From Conus ventricosus (lineage: Eukaryota; Mollusca; Gastropoda; Neogastropoda; Conidae): a stretch of 64,000 nt of DNA. The notes beneath the pieces were generated by a model. The model had not been told where the DNA came from and searched no databases. It saw only the letters and a program-made list of their open reading frames with translations. Below, one piece after another: positions 31,866 to 44,380 of this stretch; position 1 is the stretch's first letter; each line of letters starts with the position of its first letter. The stretch spans positions 37,103,376-37,167,375 of the forward strand of contig CM031626.1 in the NCBI GenBank assembly GCA_018398815.1, given 5' to 3'. The position numbers and the translations under genes are program-made.

Positions 31866-34800
31866 TGTTCTAATCTAATGACTTCTTTGTTTCATCCGTT
31901 GTGTTGATCTCATGTAGCATTAGATCGCAGTTGAGCTTACCACCTCTCCCGTTGTCATGATGGAAAAGTTTAGTTGCAAAACACAATGCTCTTCTTTGTA
32001 GTTTTCTATGTGATAGTTTGACTGCCAACACTCGCGAGCTATTCCCCCTTTGCACTTTTTAATGATTTCTCCTGGCTCGAAAAGACTGTCATTGGTTTGA
32101 CCATTATAACCACACAAATACTCCTTGCGATCACCTGTCCAGATAAATTTTCATCCGTTCATCCTTGCCTATAAAACCTTCTTGTTAGTAAGTGAATGCA
32201 AAGGCGAATCTTTAGGCTTAATCGGGACGGTCATACCATTCCCGCATGACCTTAGCCTTCTTCATATTCCATGTCTTTATTAGCAGTGTCTTCAGTAGGA
32301 TTATCTTTAACAAAACTGTCTGTATCTGGTACAGTACTCTGGACTCAGGATACGAGGGCTTAAAGTAGTCATAAAGAAATTCCGTAACATCCACAAGCTT
32401 TGATAATTCTCGAAAACCAGTAAACCCAATGCAAAAAACAGGTTCCCTGCTCTTCACGCCGCTGACTTCTTTCTTTTTTCATCATTATGCCACTATAAGG
32501 TGATCATGAAATCTACTGAAGTCCTGATAATTAGGTTTTGAAGTACAGCTTTAATTGCTTCGTTCTCTGCTGGTAACCAATTGACATCTTTCGCTTGTGG
32601 CGATTCTCCATAGTCCCCCCCTTTCCAAATAACAGCTGTTGTTATCCCAGCTTGATAAAAAGTCTTGTTTTCTTCTGAAGCATCTGTGGATTTAGTTCTG
32701 AGGTCAGTGTTCTTCATGATGGTTAGGCGTTTCATGGAAACTGTTCTGATCGAAAGCAATATTTTACGCATGATGCTGTCAAACTTTCAAAACCATGTTT
32801 AATTAAAATTGTAGAACGTCTGTACATGACAGACATAATTTTTATTGCCTCGAAGATTGGGGCACAGTTTTAGGCGGCTCTCCTAGGATCCACTTTAGGC
32901 TTTCTGCTGCCCTAATGGATAGTACATTAGGCAGGTCATGGAGTTCATGTGGCTATTCTAAGTCAACTTTTATGAATGAAACCACGCTGCTGAATTCAGG
33001 CCTCGTTAACTGCCCAATCCACTTTAATGCCTTTTGATATTATTTGTACCTGTTGTACATCTTGAAAGTTACGGTATGGAAGGGATTGCGCCATTGCCAT
33101 CCATACAGATCTGTTTGCGAATAAATACATGAGATTGTTAGACTGTTACTCGGGTGGATCATAGTCGTCTTATGTATTTGTTGTTTGCTTACAGTAATGA
33201 TGCGACGCCCATACTTATTCCTCCACGCATTACCCGTTTTTCAATCATCTGAATCATTGGTAGCTCTGACATATAATATCAATCTGTACTCAGTAACTTT
33301 AAGAAAGAGTCCCAAAACTCATCGGGTGCAGAATTATAAGCGCAGGATTCTTCACGCGCGATAATGTCTTCACATGCAGGTCTTGCTATAATTTCAAAGA
33401 CGTCCCGCAAACAATACATACATCTGCCATTAAATAGCGAGTCATGATGTCGTCCCATCCGTGTTTCACTCTAACTCTGCCACGCTTCTTTGAGCATGTG
33501 GGTAATCAGAATCCGCTGATGTCCTTTCCTCCTAAAGTCCTAGAAAGTAACGCGCCTGTAGGAGGAAGTGTGTCTTCGTCCAAAACCTTTCCCAACTGTT
33601 CATGTACTCATAGGCTAAACGCCCCCTTTCTAACAAGTGTTGATACGTCAAAATATTCTTCCGTTATTGGGCAGGACTTTAAGGACAAAGCCAGTGACTT
33701 AATGAGCCCATCATGGTTGCTTGCATGAGAGGTCGTAGAAAGAACTTGTTATTTAAAGTGAAAACACCATGTTACTTTATGCCATTGGGACTGTGAATGC
33801 CATGCTACCTGAAGGGCCGCTGGTTACTGCTTGCATTATTAGGTGAGTGTCATAACCTCGCAAAGTTTATGATAAGAAGATGGGCAGCTTGCCATGTCTG
33901 TGGTTCAAACTTTAGTGAAGATTTGCATTTGTTAGGCGCCGCTTCTCTGATTTCTTTCCACTAATGTGATCAGGGTCTCTTACTGTTGGATTCGCTGCGT
34001 CTGATGAGTGGCCTAAACCACAAATCCACATGCGTGGCTGTGTCATCATACTGTTGGTGGTGTTTATTCAGGGCGCCATTATGTTTCAGATAAGTTTTTA
34101 GATTATTGAACAGTCATTGGCGCACGTGCTGCATTGCGTTTTAAGAAATGTTCTGCAGCATCTGGTCCTCTCATATAATTCTGGTCTGAATTTAAACGCC
34201 ATCCGACCTCGACCAAATAATGAAGCAATTATGAACAATTGTATGATTACTTCATTAAGACTGTTTTTTCGTAGTTTTGGGTTTTCGGTTGCGGCCTTCA
34301 TAACGGATCTATGAAGTGATTCAATGTCTTGCATATAAACAAACGTATGGACTTGTTTGCCAGCCGTTTCCAGTCTTTAAAACTAACTTAGATCCTGCGA
34401 GGGCCTGCGTTTGTTTGTTCTGTCGCTACAGGTTACTGAACTTTTTCAAGGTTTTATATGTTCACTCGCGGCTTGCACTAGATGGATGTCTTGTTATATC
34501 TTTTTCTGCTAGATGTCTTGTATGTAGTGTTTTTTGATGTATGGCGCAAGATTCTGCACATGGTTGCGTTTCCTTGGTGTGTGTAATGGGGAAGCCCTGC
34601 TGAGCGAAATCATTTAGGAGTAGTCCACTTGACTTTTGGCTTGGTTCGCCTATGTTGGATGTCGTGGACACTTTTTTGGCACCCAATTTGGTTTCTCATC
34701 CCATGTGTTTACATTAACAGTTTTTGGGGTTGTTTTGGTTCTTCATTCTGATGCAATTTGCGCTCGTCACTATACAGGACAAGGACTATTCATGAAGTTA

Positions 34801-35440
34801 AGATCTTTGGTGTTGTGACGATGTTAGTCAACTCTCTTGCGGGTCGCGGACATGAGGCAGCCTTTGCACTTGTACACACCACATGAAACATTTGTTACTG
34901 TCTGAATTTTGTTATGTTTAAAAACTGACTCTTTTTATAACCTAATACTCCCGAGGTTGCGGAATGTAAGCCTTGCCTTCATATCGGTCTTTACTTAGCA
35001 TGTTTTAATCCTATCTACTTAGTCTGCGACCTCTGACCAAACAGAGCCTTCATTTTAGCTTCTTCAGCGGCAGCGTCAACTGATGTAAGCAGTTCGTCTC
35101 GCCCAACCGGTGTGTTAAGTCATTAGAGGAATAGATTTGTCTGCCGGTTGAGTTGGGGACCCTGACTTCTAGATTTCTTTCATTATTATTGTAATAGTCG
35201 ATTGCGCGAAAACAGTAACATTACTTTACACTGGCGGGTCTTTTGTAGTCTTTCTGGGATACTCTTCGAGAAATTGCATGAGAACAACACTTGCTGTACG
35301 TTTGTGGGCGTTATCCTGTGAGCGTCAAGGACTTTCCTTAAATCAATTTCATTGAGTGTCTTGATAAACGCTCTCTCTCAGAGCATTCCTGTCAAACTAT
35401 TCGTCTTTGTACTGCATCATATCTTAGCACATGCTGTCTT
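31866..35440 (-). pseudogene. Family B DNA polymerase gene of element B (inverted copy)
   Basis: The reverse complement follows 13634-16858 and extends about 130 bases past the E1 truncation to a stop near 31866, with SLD as the last residues. Recognisable blocks include KNTDLRTKSTDASEE (32771-32493) and EFLYDYFKPSYPESRVLYQ (32457-32218), the region just before polymerase motif C. Frames are broken every few dozen codons. It supplies the C-terminal part missing from E1. Breaks are described only. Confidence 0.75.
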
Positions 35441-35529
35441 TCTTTTCTAGCCAAAATTTTTATTTATATTAAAAATAAATTATACTTAAATCAGAACCAA
35501 TATCAACGGTGCCCCCCCCCCCCCCCCAC

Positions 35530-36230
35530 CCCCCCGCTCTTTTGCGCTTGGACTCATTAACTTAAAGTATAAACACCCTTTGGCGTTGTTAATGTGAGAC
35601 TGTTTAGAACATGAGTATTAAGGTCTCGTTTACTTGTTTTTAGCATTCCTTTTTCTTGTTGATCTGTCTCGGCGTCTGGCTGTTGAGAAAATACTTGCCC
35701 CTCGCCTTTCTTTGAAGGCTCGCTAAACTTTTGTCTCTGTTGTAGTCATCAAAATCGGCTCCTTGTAAACGAGTATAGTTCTATCTTCGTGTTGTTTGGA
35801 GGTCAATCCAAGCGCTGTATTGTTTGTCAAGTTTAAACGAACTTTAGTGTAGCCGTTAGTAGTTGAACCCATAGATCAAAAAGTTTTATATATATAAGCC
35901 TGTGTGCCACTTTGGAGTTTAGTTTTATTCTTTTTGCTCAGTGCACTGACGGCTATGTTGTACCCACACGAGAGCTAAAGACAATACTACCTAGAGGGTT
36001 AAGCTGCGGTCGTCGTGCGCCTAGGGCCCGTTGCTAAAGAGGCCTTCACTTGTCTCAGCGGCCGGATTGCAGCTCGTATAGTTGGAATGCCCAAGTTTTA
36101 ACATATGTTATCGGCTTTATAGCAGCTCAGAATTTCCTTCGTTTGCGGGTGCTTGCGGATTTTGAAAGGTCCTGCTTCTAGCTTGTTTGTCTGCATGGGC
36201 TCCATCCCCCAATCCTACGTTAGGTTGGTT
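35530..36230 (-). pseudogene. Membrane-associated protein gene of element B (copy of 12882-13581)
   Basis: The reverse complement shares the C-terminal block (GGACTCATTAACTTAAAGTA at about 35549) and the Gly/Ala-rich centre (CCTAGAGGGTTAAGCTGCGG at about 35990) with the E1 gene. No long frame survives. A C run at about 35514-35536 sits just beyond the stop. Confidence 0.6.
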
Positions 36231-36259
36231 TTGCTGTAGGCTAGTTACTTCTGGGTGTT

Positions 36260-38500
36260 GATTTATCTGCACTGTATGGCCCGGCCGATCTCGGCGCTGG
36301 GCGCCGCGCCGCTGGTGGCTCCATTGGTATGTTAAGGTTTTATAACAGTCTTGCGTTGGGATAGTTTTGATATAGGTAGGGAGTTTTGTTAGTTCGGGTG
36401 TGTTTGGAGGGTCCTAGATTCTGCGGAGATGCTGTGTTGTTTATATTTTGTTCTGGTATGGGGGGAGAGACGCGGCGGCTGCGGGTGACTTGTGGTAGGG
36501 GCGTTGATAGCGGCCCCAGGAGCCCTAACTGAGTTGGGGGAGCCCGAGGAATTTGGGGTTCTCGGCGCTGGAGTGTCCGTCGATAATCGTGGTGAACGAC
36601 TCAATCACTCCAGCTGCGACCCGGGATTGCGGTATTGCATGGTATTTTTAAGGGTTATGGAGGGGCTAGGTGGGGAGGAGGCGTAATTGATGGTTGCATA
36701 TGCCTAATGTCATTTGTTTCGTCACCCCTCGGGGGTAGGGTGATATCGGGTCCCCCCATCCGTTTTCGTTGTTGTTTATTTCCTTCACTTGGAGCCTTAT
36801 CGCACGAGGCCTGTGATGGCGCGATACATTATCATGCACTACCAACAGACTCATCATTGGTCATCGGTGTGGGCACGCTTCTGGTGCAGTCACAATGTAT
36901 CCAGGACTTGATAACGGGGGGGTGGATGCCCCGATGCATATAGTATTGAGGGTGGGGGCGGGAGCAGGGGTTTTCTCGGCACGCCCTGGACGAGGCTGTG
37001 GGTTGGCGGGGTTGGTGGGGGCCACGTTTTTTTTTTTAAAATCCGTGGCGATCCGGACAGACGGGGGTTTGGGCGGCGGGGCATCTTCCACAATCAGCTA
37101 TGTTATTTAAATTTGTGTTAGAGCGGGATCTGCTGGATGGCGGGGGCTACGGTTTATTTCGATTTATTGGTCTTTTGGGGTCCGTGCCCCGGCGTGAGGT
37201 TGGTGTTTGGGGGAGGAATGCGGTTTCATCTCGGTTCACGGTTTAGATTGGCATTATGTGTGGGAATGATATTCTGGGGCTTCTATTTCCAGTCCGTTGC
37301 TTTTTCTGAGGTGGGATGAGAGCGTGATATATGCAAAATAAACGGCAAACATCTAACGTAGCGATTGGTTGGTGCTGTTTTGCGGGTCGGTGCGTGGGTC
37401 GAGGGCTGGGCGCCGTGGGGGGTGGATCGATATCCAGGGGGGGTGGGCTGGTTATAAGTTAGAATTCATATGGGAAAACAAATCTCTCTCTCTTTGAAAT
37501 TTTGTACATGTACCCCCCCATTCCCCCCCACCACCAGGGGCGACGCCCGGATTTCCAGGTCCATTGGCCAGCTGGTCGAGGGGCTTTCTATAAGACATAT
37601 TGAGTACGGGATAATAGTGTAATTTTTTAATGTTTGTTGTAAACCGCGTGATTTATATTTGTACTTTGGCGTGGGCATTTATTCGATTTACTTCATAAGT
37701 TTGTTCATGCATCACCTGACGTAGGGCGGCCGTCCGGTCGGGGTGCCCCTTGTAACGCGAATAGGGATCTTTGCCCGAGGCAGGTCTTGTGGGCGTTCTG
37801 GCCATTGTTGTTCGTTTCCATTGATTTCAGCATACATTTTCGCACGAGTTGTACATGAAGCAACGGTCTGGCACGGGGTAGCGGACTGTGATCAGGGTGG
37901 AGTGGTTTTATTTTTACTGCTGTTCGGGCATGCCCCCCCCCTGTGGCTTTGTCTATCCCCCCACTTATTGTTTGGTGCCCATACTTTGTTTGGTTTGAAA
38001 ATTGCCCCCCCCCCGTTGAGTGTTTCCCAATACACGAAGTTTGAGAGCCCGGGCCCCGGTGAGATTCTGGGGTGACCATTGTCTATATTCTGGGGCCCCC
38101 CGGGGGGGGGGGAAGGGGGGATGTGCTGACCCCCCCCGGTGCGCTGAGGGGGTATCAGGACCCCCCCCCCCCACTTGGAGTCGCGGCACTAGACCCTGAT
38201 AGAACGCCGGCACCCCCCCCCCCTCTTATATTCTTCCGCGCCTATGTGGCGACGAGTGGCGCGGGGATTTCTGGTGGTCCCTAGGTAGGGAATAGAGGGG
38301 TTCGGCTTGCCATGAGGAGATGGTTTTTATGTGGGTAAACACCCCCCCACCCCCCCCCCCCCCCCACAGTATAATAGTCTCCCCCCTCCGCCTTTATTTT
38401 CCCTTTTTCACCATTCTAGGCCATCCCAGGGTTCGTCAGTCTTTTCTATGCGGGTCTCCCAGCTTCATGTTTAGCCTGTGGTTGGCTTTGTGCGAATAGA
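36260..38500 (-). pseudogene. Candidate capsid gene of element B, expanded by G/C-rich noise
   Basis: The position between the AT-rich promoter spacer (38500-38540) and the membrane-protein gene corresponds to the candidate capsid gene of E1. Only the 5' edge (TCTATGCGGGTC near 38445) aligns clearly. The interval is almost twice the length of its E1 counterpart and full of G and C runs, so it may hold extra or corrupted sequence. Confidence 0.4.
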
Positions 38501-38544
38501 TTGTTTTTTTAAACAAAGTTAAATAAAAAATTAATTAATTAATT

Positions 38545-40260
38545 AAAAAACCTTGGCAGGCATAATTGATAAGTATGCAACGAAGATTTTGATGTTTTGG
38601 TTCGTGGAGACCGACTGAGTGACAAAATGATGACCTTTTTGACACGGGCATCGCTTCAAGCGCTCTCAATGGCGGATGTGAATTAACCATATCAGGGGAA
38701 AGTTGCGGTCGGAGCACTTTACATAAAGTTTAGGTCTAGGATCCACCCGATTTTATTTGAACCCTAATGATTTGAATTTTGATGATGGGTCATTTGTTTG
38801 TCTAGGGGCGATTTCAAGGAGAAATTCTGTTTCGGCTTACCATACTAACAGACCCATCAAACTGTTTTTTAGCCATTGAGTTACATTTTTACTAGGGGGA
38901 CCCTCTGTGTGAAAAGGTCCTTACAATCGCCTTGGTCTTGTTAGACCGAAATTAAGGGCGGATTGCAGGTGCTTAACTTCAAATCCACACTCGCAGGAGG
39001 TACTCCCTCCAGCCTAACCAAATACAAAAAAAACATGGGAACTGAAGTATTGTATTCCAATCGGCAGATGGAATACTCTATTTGGGGCATATAGAAGCCA
39101 GAAGTATTCCAAGTTTTTCATGTAGATAACAGCATGAAGACTATACACGGACTCAACCGCTTTACCCATGCGAGGAAAATACGCAGCCCTGTGTTTCACT
39201 GATGGGAGGAAGGTTCTGAGGGCGGAATTATACACCTCTCCTATATTTAGCAAAACTAGGTGAACTAGATGAGAATTATTTAACCCCCTAGAGAAAAAGA
39301 TATAAACTCGGTTGGGGGGCTGGGATGGGGGGGACGCCAAAAACTTAGGCGCTGATTTTAATCAGATAGAATAAACCCAATGGACTAAATTGATCCCCAC
39401 CTTGGGGTTACAAGAAAAAGATCTGCAAGGGACTAGAAGCGGCTAACTACTAAAACCGAGGACCATGTACGGAATCTCACGTGAATAGAATATGAGTAAA
39501 CTATTCTCGAAATAAATTTTTTTATGAAGACACAAACGCTTGCAGGCAGATAACGAATAACGAACAGCTGTGTAGGAGAGCATGGGGAAGTCAACTTTAC
39601 GCAAGCGTTTATTAACTTGCCTTGGATGTGCAAAATAAGGTACATTGGTGTTTGGTCTATTATTGGCGGCCGGTTGGATTCAAAGGTTTTCAGTCCTTCC
39701 GCCCGCCATCGCCTCCACCTGATAATCATGGGTTAAAAAAAAACAGGCTCTGATCATTCATTGCCAAGGTTTTATTAAATAAAAATTAGCTAGTAAAAGC
39801 TATAGACTGCTCTTTACGGGGATATATTTAGGGGGGCTTTTGTCAGCTGGCTGTTGGGTTCTACTGGCACGCTGAAAAGTAGTTGAGTTTATGTCGGAGA
39901 ACCATTATGGGTAACATTAGTTCTCCGTAATAGTTGGGGTTTCATTAGTATAGATAAAAGACCAAGTAATCTTTTGCAGTTCAAATCCACCCCACGCGTT
40001 CACCCCCCCCCCCCCACCCAACACATACCGCGCCCCCTCCCCGTCTGCTCTTCACTAACCCCTCCCCCCTCCTCCCCCCCTCCCCGCGCCCTCCCCCCCT
40101 TGAGTTCACCGTCCTCCCCCTCCCCTCCCTCCGCGCCCCGCCCGTCCCCCCCCATCTCCCGCGCCCCGCCGCCCCCCCCCCCCCCCGGCGTTTGGGACTT
40201 CGGGAACCGCTCTGATGAATTTATCTTGGGCGTTCTTTTTTTATTGTTTGATATTCAGTT
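38545..40260 (+). pseudogene. Coiled-coil protein gene of element B (copy of 11548-10339)
   Basis: From about 38545 the plus strand follows the E1 gene for at least 330 bases, including blocks such as GACAC..GCATCGCT, CGGTCGGAGCA and CAGACCCATCAAA..TTTTTAGCCA. The later part is obscured, with a C-rich block at about 40000-40190 near the proline/glycine hinge position. Confidence 0.55.
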
Positions 40261-40299
40261 GGGCCAGTAATTTATGGTCCGGTTTTGTCCCAAACCTTC

Positions 40300-41430
40300 T
40301 TGTTCATTGCCTGCTATATTGAATTGTCAGTAATGATAGATTTATTGTTTACCTACGGGACCCCCGTTCTGTCCAGCGTCAGGGAACGGGGGCTTAAGCT
40401 GGTACTAAACCACAGTGGCCATCTCTCAGCAAGTCTACTTTCGTTTTCCTGGGCGTATTGTTAAAAACATAGTTGGTGTTTTGTTAACCTTTGAAACTTG
40501 ATAAGCGTAAATCAACTGTAGATTTAAATGGCCGTCTCTAAATTTTTTTCGCGATGCCCTAATGTTGGTTTTGGGCGTCAAAGCCAGCAAGGGAAGGATT
40601 CAGGTTCGCCCAAATGCCTCGGTTCTTGCCTGTTGCGTGGGACCCTAGCTATCACCAATCGTAAGTGCGGGAATTGAAGGTCGTTTGTATTTGTTCTTTT
40701 TCCAGCCTATAGTTAAGGCCCTTAGGATGTGTCTTAGATCTAAATGTTGGCCATGCTGTGTTATTGCTCTGGATGTCCTCGGGATACCCGGGGTCTATAC
40801 TAGTTGTGCCAATAGAAAGATTTGAATGGAGTGTTGCCAGGTCTTAGTTATTTCTGTTTCTGTGCGTTGCCCGGATAAAAGAAAGGGCGCCTAGGCCATG
40901 AGTATGATCAAACTTTTTGGCTCTACAAAAGCCTGTGCGCCTTGATGCTTAATACTTGATACTATCGTTTTCACGCATCTTTCATTATAATGCTCCTTTT
41001 AGTCTATTCTGTTGCTAGTTGGTATTCGAATTTGGTTTCGCCTCATTTTGGTAATTGGCGGCTTTCGCAGTTACTGGTTCTATATATAACGTCTGACAAG
41101 GTGTTATTAATTAGGAAATTCGGTTCAATCAGCGGAACTCACACAATAGGATCATGATGATTTTATTATGTATCGCACAGTTTCACGACACACTGTCCAT
41201 CACCCAGGTTGGATTGAACAAGACACATGCTATACTATGTTTAAACTGGGCTTTGTTTATAAAAACTCGGCTTCGGAGGCACTATAAACCCACCGCGTGT
41301 TTCTTGTCTGGTGGTCGTTTCTCTCATAGGGGGGGTTTTAAGATAGCTCTGCAATGGAGTACTCACCTTTTTTATGGAAAAATGGAGCAGTTCCTTGGGT
41401 TCAGCAATGTCAAGAGTATTCAGTTGCTTT
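40300..41430 (-). pseudogene. Copy of the 9167-10154 gene in element B
   Basis: The reverse complement shares AAATCAACTGTAGA (about 40509) and CTAAATGTTGGCCATGCTGTG (about 40740) with the E1 gene. No frame is preserved. Confidence 0.5.
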
Positions 41431-41524
41431 TTTTTTACGGATTGTTAGTGCGGGCCAAACTGGAATATTTTGGCGCCCTGTTTAATTTGCGATTCACGCA
41501 GTTTTTAATTTTGTTCTTGAAATA

Positions 41525-43330
41525 ATGTTTTGTAATCTTTAAATTACCCAAGACCGGCCCCTTCGTTTTTTGGAAGCATGCGATTGATATAACAATTTTG
41601 CGGGGCCTAAACGGGTCGCCGCTACCATGAAATATTCTACAAAGTTGCCTTTGGCGTTCTTTACGAAGTGAAATCCTCAAGATTAATAATTTCGGTTCTA
41701 AAAGGTAACATACTAATATCAGGGGGCCAAAAGTTAGCACAGTTAAATCCAATTAACCTGAGGGTTTTTTTACGGGTTTTGCTCACTAAAAAGAAGCTAT
41801 TGTGTAACGTCGGACTGTTACTCTCAAACTTAATATACAATGCATTATCTAAAAAAAACAATTGTTAACTTTATAAACCTGATGAAGGAAGTCATGTTCG
41901 CAGATCACATTAACCTATTTTGTTGTTAGAGCTAGCTAAAATGGTTAGGCTTTTGCAAGCCTGGACCAATCATAGATCTTAGAGTTGTTACGCCAGGGGA
42001 CCAAAATACTTACTGATTGTGGGGGAAAGGTTTCCGCTCAATTCTTGCATTTACATTTCATTTTACTCTATGTTTCATTTGGTTTGTGCTCGAAGAACTG
42101 ATGATAAAACTTAATATGGATGAAGGCCCTCAACGTTTTAAGTAGCTCTTACCGTGCAGGGGAATGGCTGCATATTGCGATTATGATGTCAAATTTTACA
42201 TTGCCCTAATGTCAGTTTTTTAAAAGATTAGTTTGTGGCGGAGGGTCGGATCATTTTATATATATAGATCAAAGAGAACAAACGGGGAAGGAAAGGAACG
42301 TCGTAAAAATGTGCATTAACCTGCACAATTGTTTTGGAAATTTAAAATATATAAACTGTACTAAAAAATGTCGCGTGTGGGCCAGAAAGAAACCAGGAGT
42401 TACATTTGCGCCTGTAAGGTGTATTACTTTAGAATTTAAAGACCTTGCAGGACGTTGCGGATTTTGGAAATTCAAACAAATGTGTGAGATGGGGCACTTT
42501 GTAGTGTTTTGAAGTACACTTTAAGAGGTGTTATAAATCGGGCTAAAGAGGTTGGGCCTACGACAAACCCAATAAGGTTTCCTAATAACTAGATGCACAT
42601 AATACGCTATCTAGAAGCAAAATATACTTGGTGGCCAGTATGAAATATAAATATTAGTTCGAAAAACTCCTGACCTCAAAATGGGCACTTAGAAAAAACC
42701 ATATTTAGATCCCCTTGGGATGAAGAAAATTTGAATTCTTAAAGCCCCATTGACATTTTTTAGGCGCGTCAAAAAATGTTTCAGAAAAGCATTCAACCTC
42801 TGGCCCTTTACATGGAAGTCTTATTGGCCGGACGACAATAGCCGAAAAAGGAAATGGTAATAACCGCCGTTTTGGGAAATAAAACAGTACATCCTACCAC
42901 AGTAAAGAAAACCAGTTTGTGAAAATGCTTCTTTACTAAAAATTTTTCTAGTTCTTTCCTAGCAGAAAATTAGGAAGACACGTTTCTCAAATGATTGTTG
43001 TAAAGTTCTGTTCTTTATTGATGTGGGAGGGATGGGGTTCGTTTGGGCGTTAGTGTTGGAGTCATGATAAAAAGGAATTATTTAGATGGGGCAAAATACT
43101 TATAGGACGTTTAAACGCACCTTAACGTGGTTTGTCACGTCGTTCTTCTCAATGGCGAGGCATAGTAACGATCATTAAAAAACAACAAGCAACTCAAATC
43201 CAATGTTGACTTACAAATAAGAAAAAACAATTCTCTACAGAACTAAATTGGATTAATCTTTACCTACTTTTAGGTCTTTGTAGGGTCGTTATTATACTGA
43301 ACAAGTTTAACAGAGGGGAATTGAGAAAAT
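41525..43330 (+). pseudogene. Copies of the genes at 9148, 8437 and 8167 in element B
   Basis: The order is the same as in E1. The first gene starts near 41525 (ACCCAAGACCGGCC.CTTCGTTTTT). The small gene lies near 42369 (reading GVTFAPVRCITLEFKDLAG). The third starts near 42680 (AAAGCATTCAACCTCTGGCC shared). All are frameshifted. Confidence 0.65.
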
Positions 43331-43372
43331 TAATAACTGGTGTTAGATTAAATTTCTGCTTATAAATATACT

Positions 43373-44190
43373 ATGGAGCAGGTATAACTTTATGGACCCA
43401 AAAAACACTCCCTCATTGCTTCCCATTGATTTTGTTGTGGCAGGGGGGAAGTGGTTGTAGAAAAAACAATATTTGTCCTAGACCCTTGTCACAACACAGT
43501 TTATCGTCTATTAATTCTGATTTAATATTGTGGTCTTTTCTGTCTATACACTTAAATGGAAAACACATTAGCATAGCATGATTGATAGGTTTATTGGGAC
43601 AGATGGATGACATACTATTTTAGGTTATCCTAGCTTATAAAAAAACGGAATCCCTGTCGAAGCTGAGGTGAACCGACATGTTGTACTTACCATCTGACTA
43701 TCGGGTAAACAGTTTGTTAGGATAGCTGGCTGTTTGGAAGGTATATGCACCCCAAGACTCCACCAGACCAATCAGTCTACTATCTATCAATTTTAGCACT
43801 CTCTACCCAAACCTACACTTTCTATTATAGGATGGACTGTCGCAGCATAGAGGACACTAGTTTAATAGATGGAACTACCCACTTTGTCGGCGATTAACTA
43901 GCTTTCTGCGGGCAAAGAAACTTGCTTGGGATATAAGTTGTGTGGTTTTTGATGGCCATGAGAAATATAAAACTCGGTTTTTTAAAATAGGACTTTATCG
44001 GAGGAACAGTTTAGGACTGGTAGTTTTATTTGCACATCCGACAAAGTCATGAGACTCATTGAAAGAATGGTTTTTGCGCGCAAACAATGGATGTATTTGA
44101 TAACATGATATCAGGAAATACACATCAGGATTAACAAAAACTGAATCTGAAAAGTTTAGTTTAATTTGTTGATTGGGCCGGGGGGAATAA
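43373..44190 (+). pseudogene. Packaging ATPase gene of element B
   Basis: The plus strand follows 7562-6951 from ATGGAGCAG near 43373. The Walker A region is interrupted by insertions (GTTGTAGAAAAAACAATATT near 43454). ATTTGTCCTAGACC and CACTTAAATGGAA are still shared. No frame is intact. Confidence 0.7.
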
Positions 44191-44380
44191 AACGGCTTAA
44201 ACCCTTTCACAGTATGTGTGTTTGTTGATATTCGTATTTTTTTGTGGTTAATGGACCCGTCCCTTTACTTTCATGAGAAACAGTAATATGCTGTTTCTTA
44301 GTGGCACACATTTCGCCCGAAATCGGTGTGGGGCTAGGGTTGAATATGTGGGTAGAAAAACAGACATTTTCCTGTTCTCT
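44184..44380 (-). repeat. Terminal inverted repeat of element B, right end
   Basis: Read on the minus strand from 44380 it begins AGAGAACAGGAAAATGTCTG. It shares CAGCATATTACTGTTTCT and CATACTGTG with the left end and with E1. Confidence 0.7.

Larger units (their letters stand above)
25036..44380 (-). mobile_element. Element B: full-length, inverted, error-ridden copy of the virus-like element (19.3 kb)
   Basis: The ends read AGAGAACAGGA inward from both sides (25036 plus, 44380 minus) and stay alignable for about 160-200 bases. Between about 31866 and 44190 the sequence is the reverse complement of E1 in the same gene order, from the polymerase at 31866-35440 to the ATPase at 43373-44190. 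The part 25233-31850 has no counterpart in truncated E1 and so represents the other half of the element. Flanks GATGTA (25030-25035) and GATGAG (44381-44386) could be a noisy target duplication. The length fits Polintons. Confidence 0.72.
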
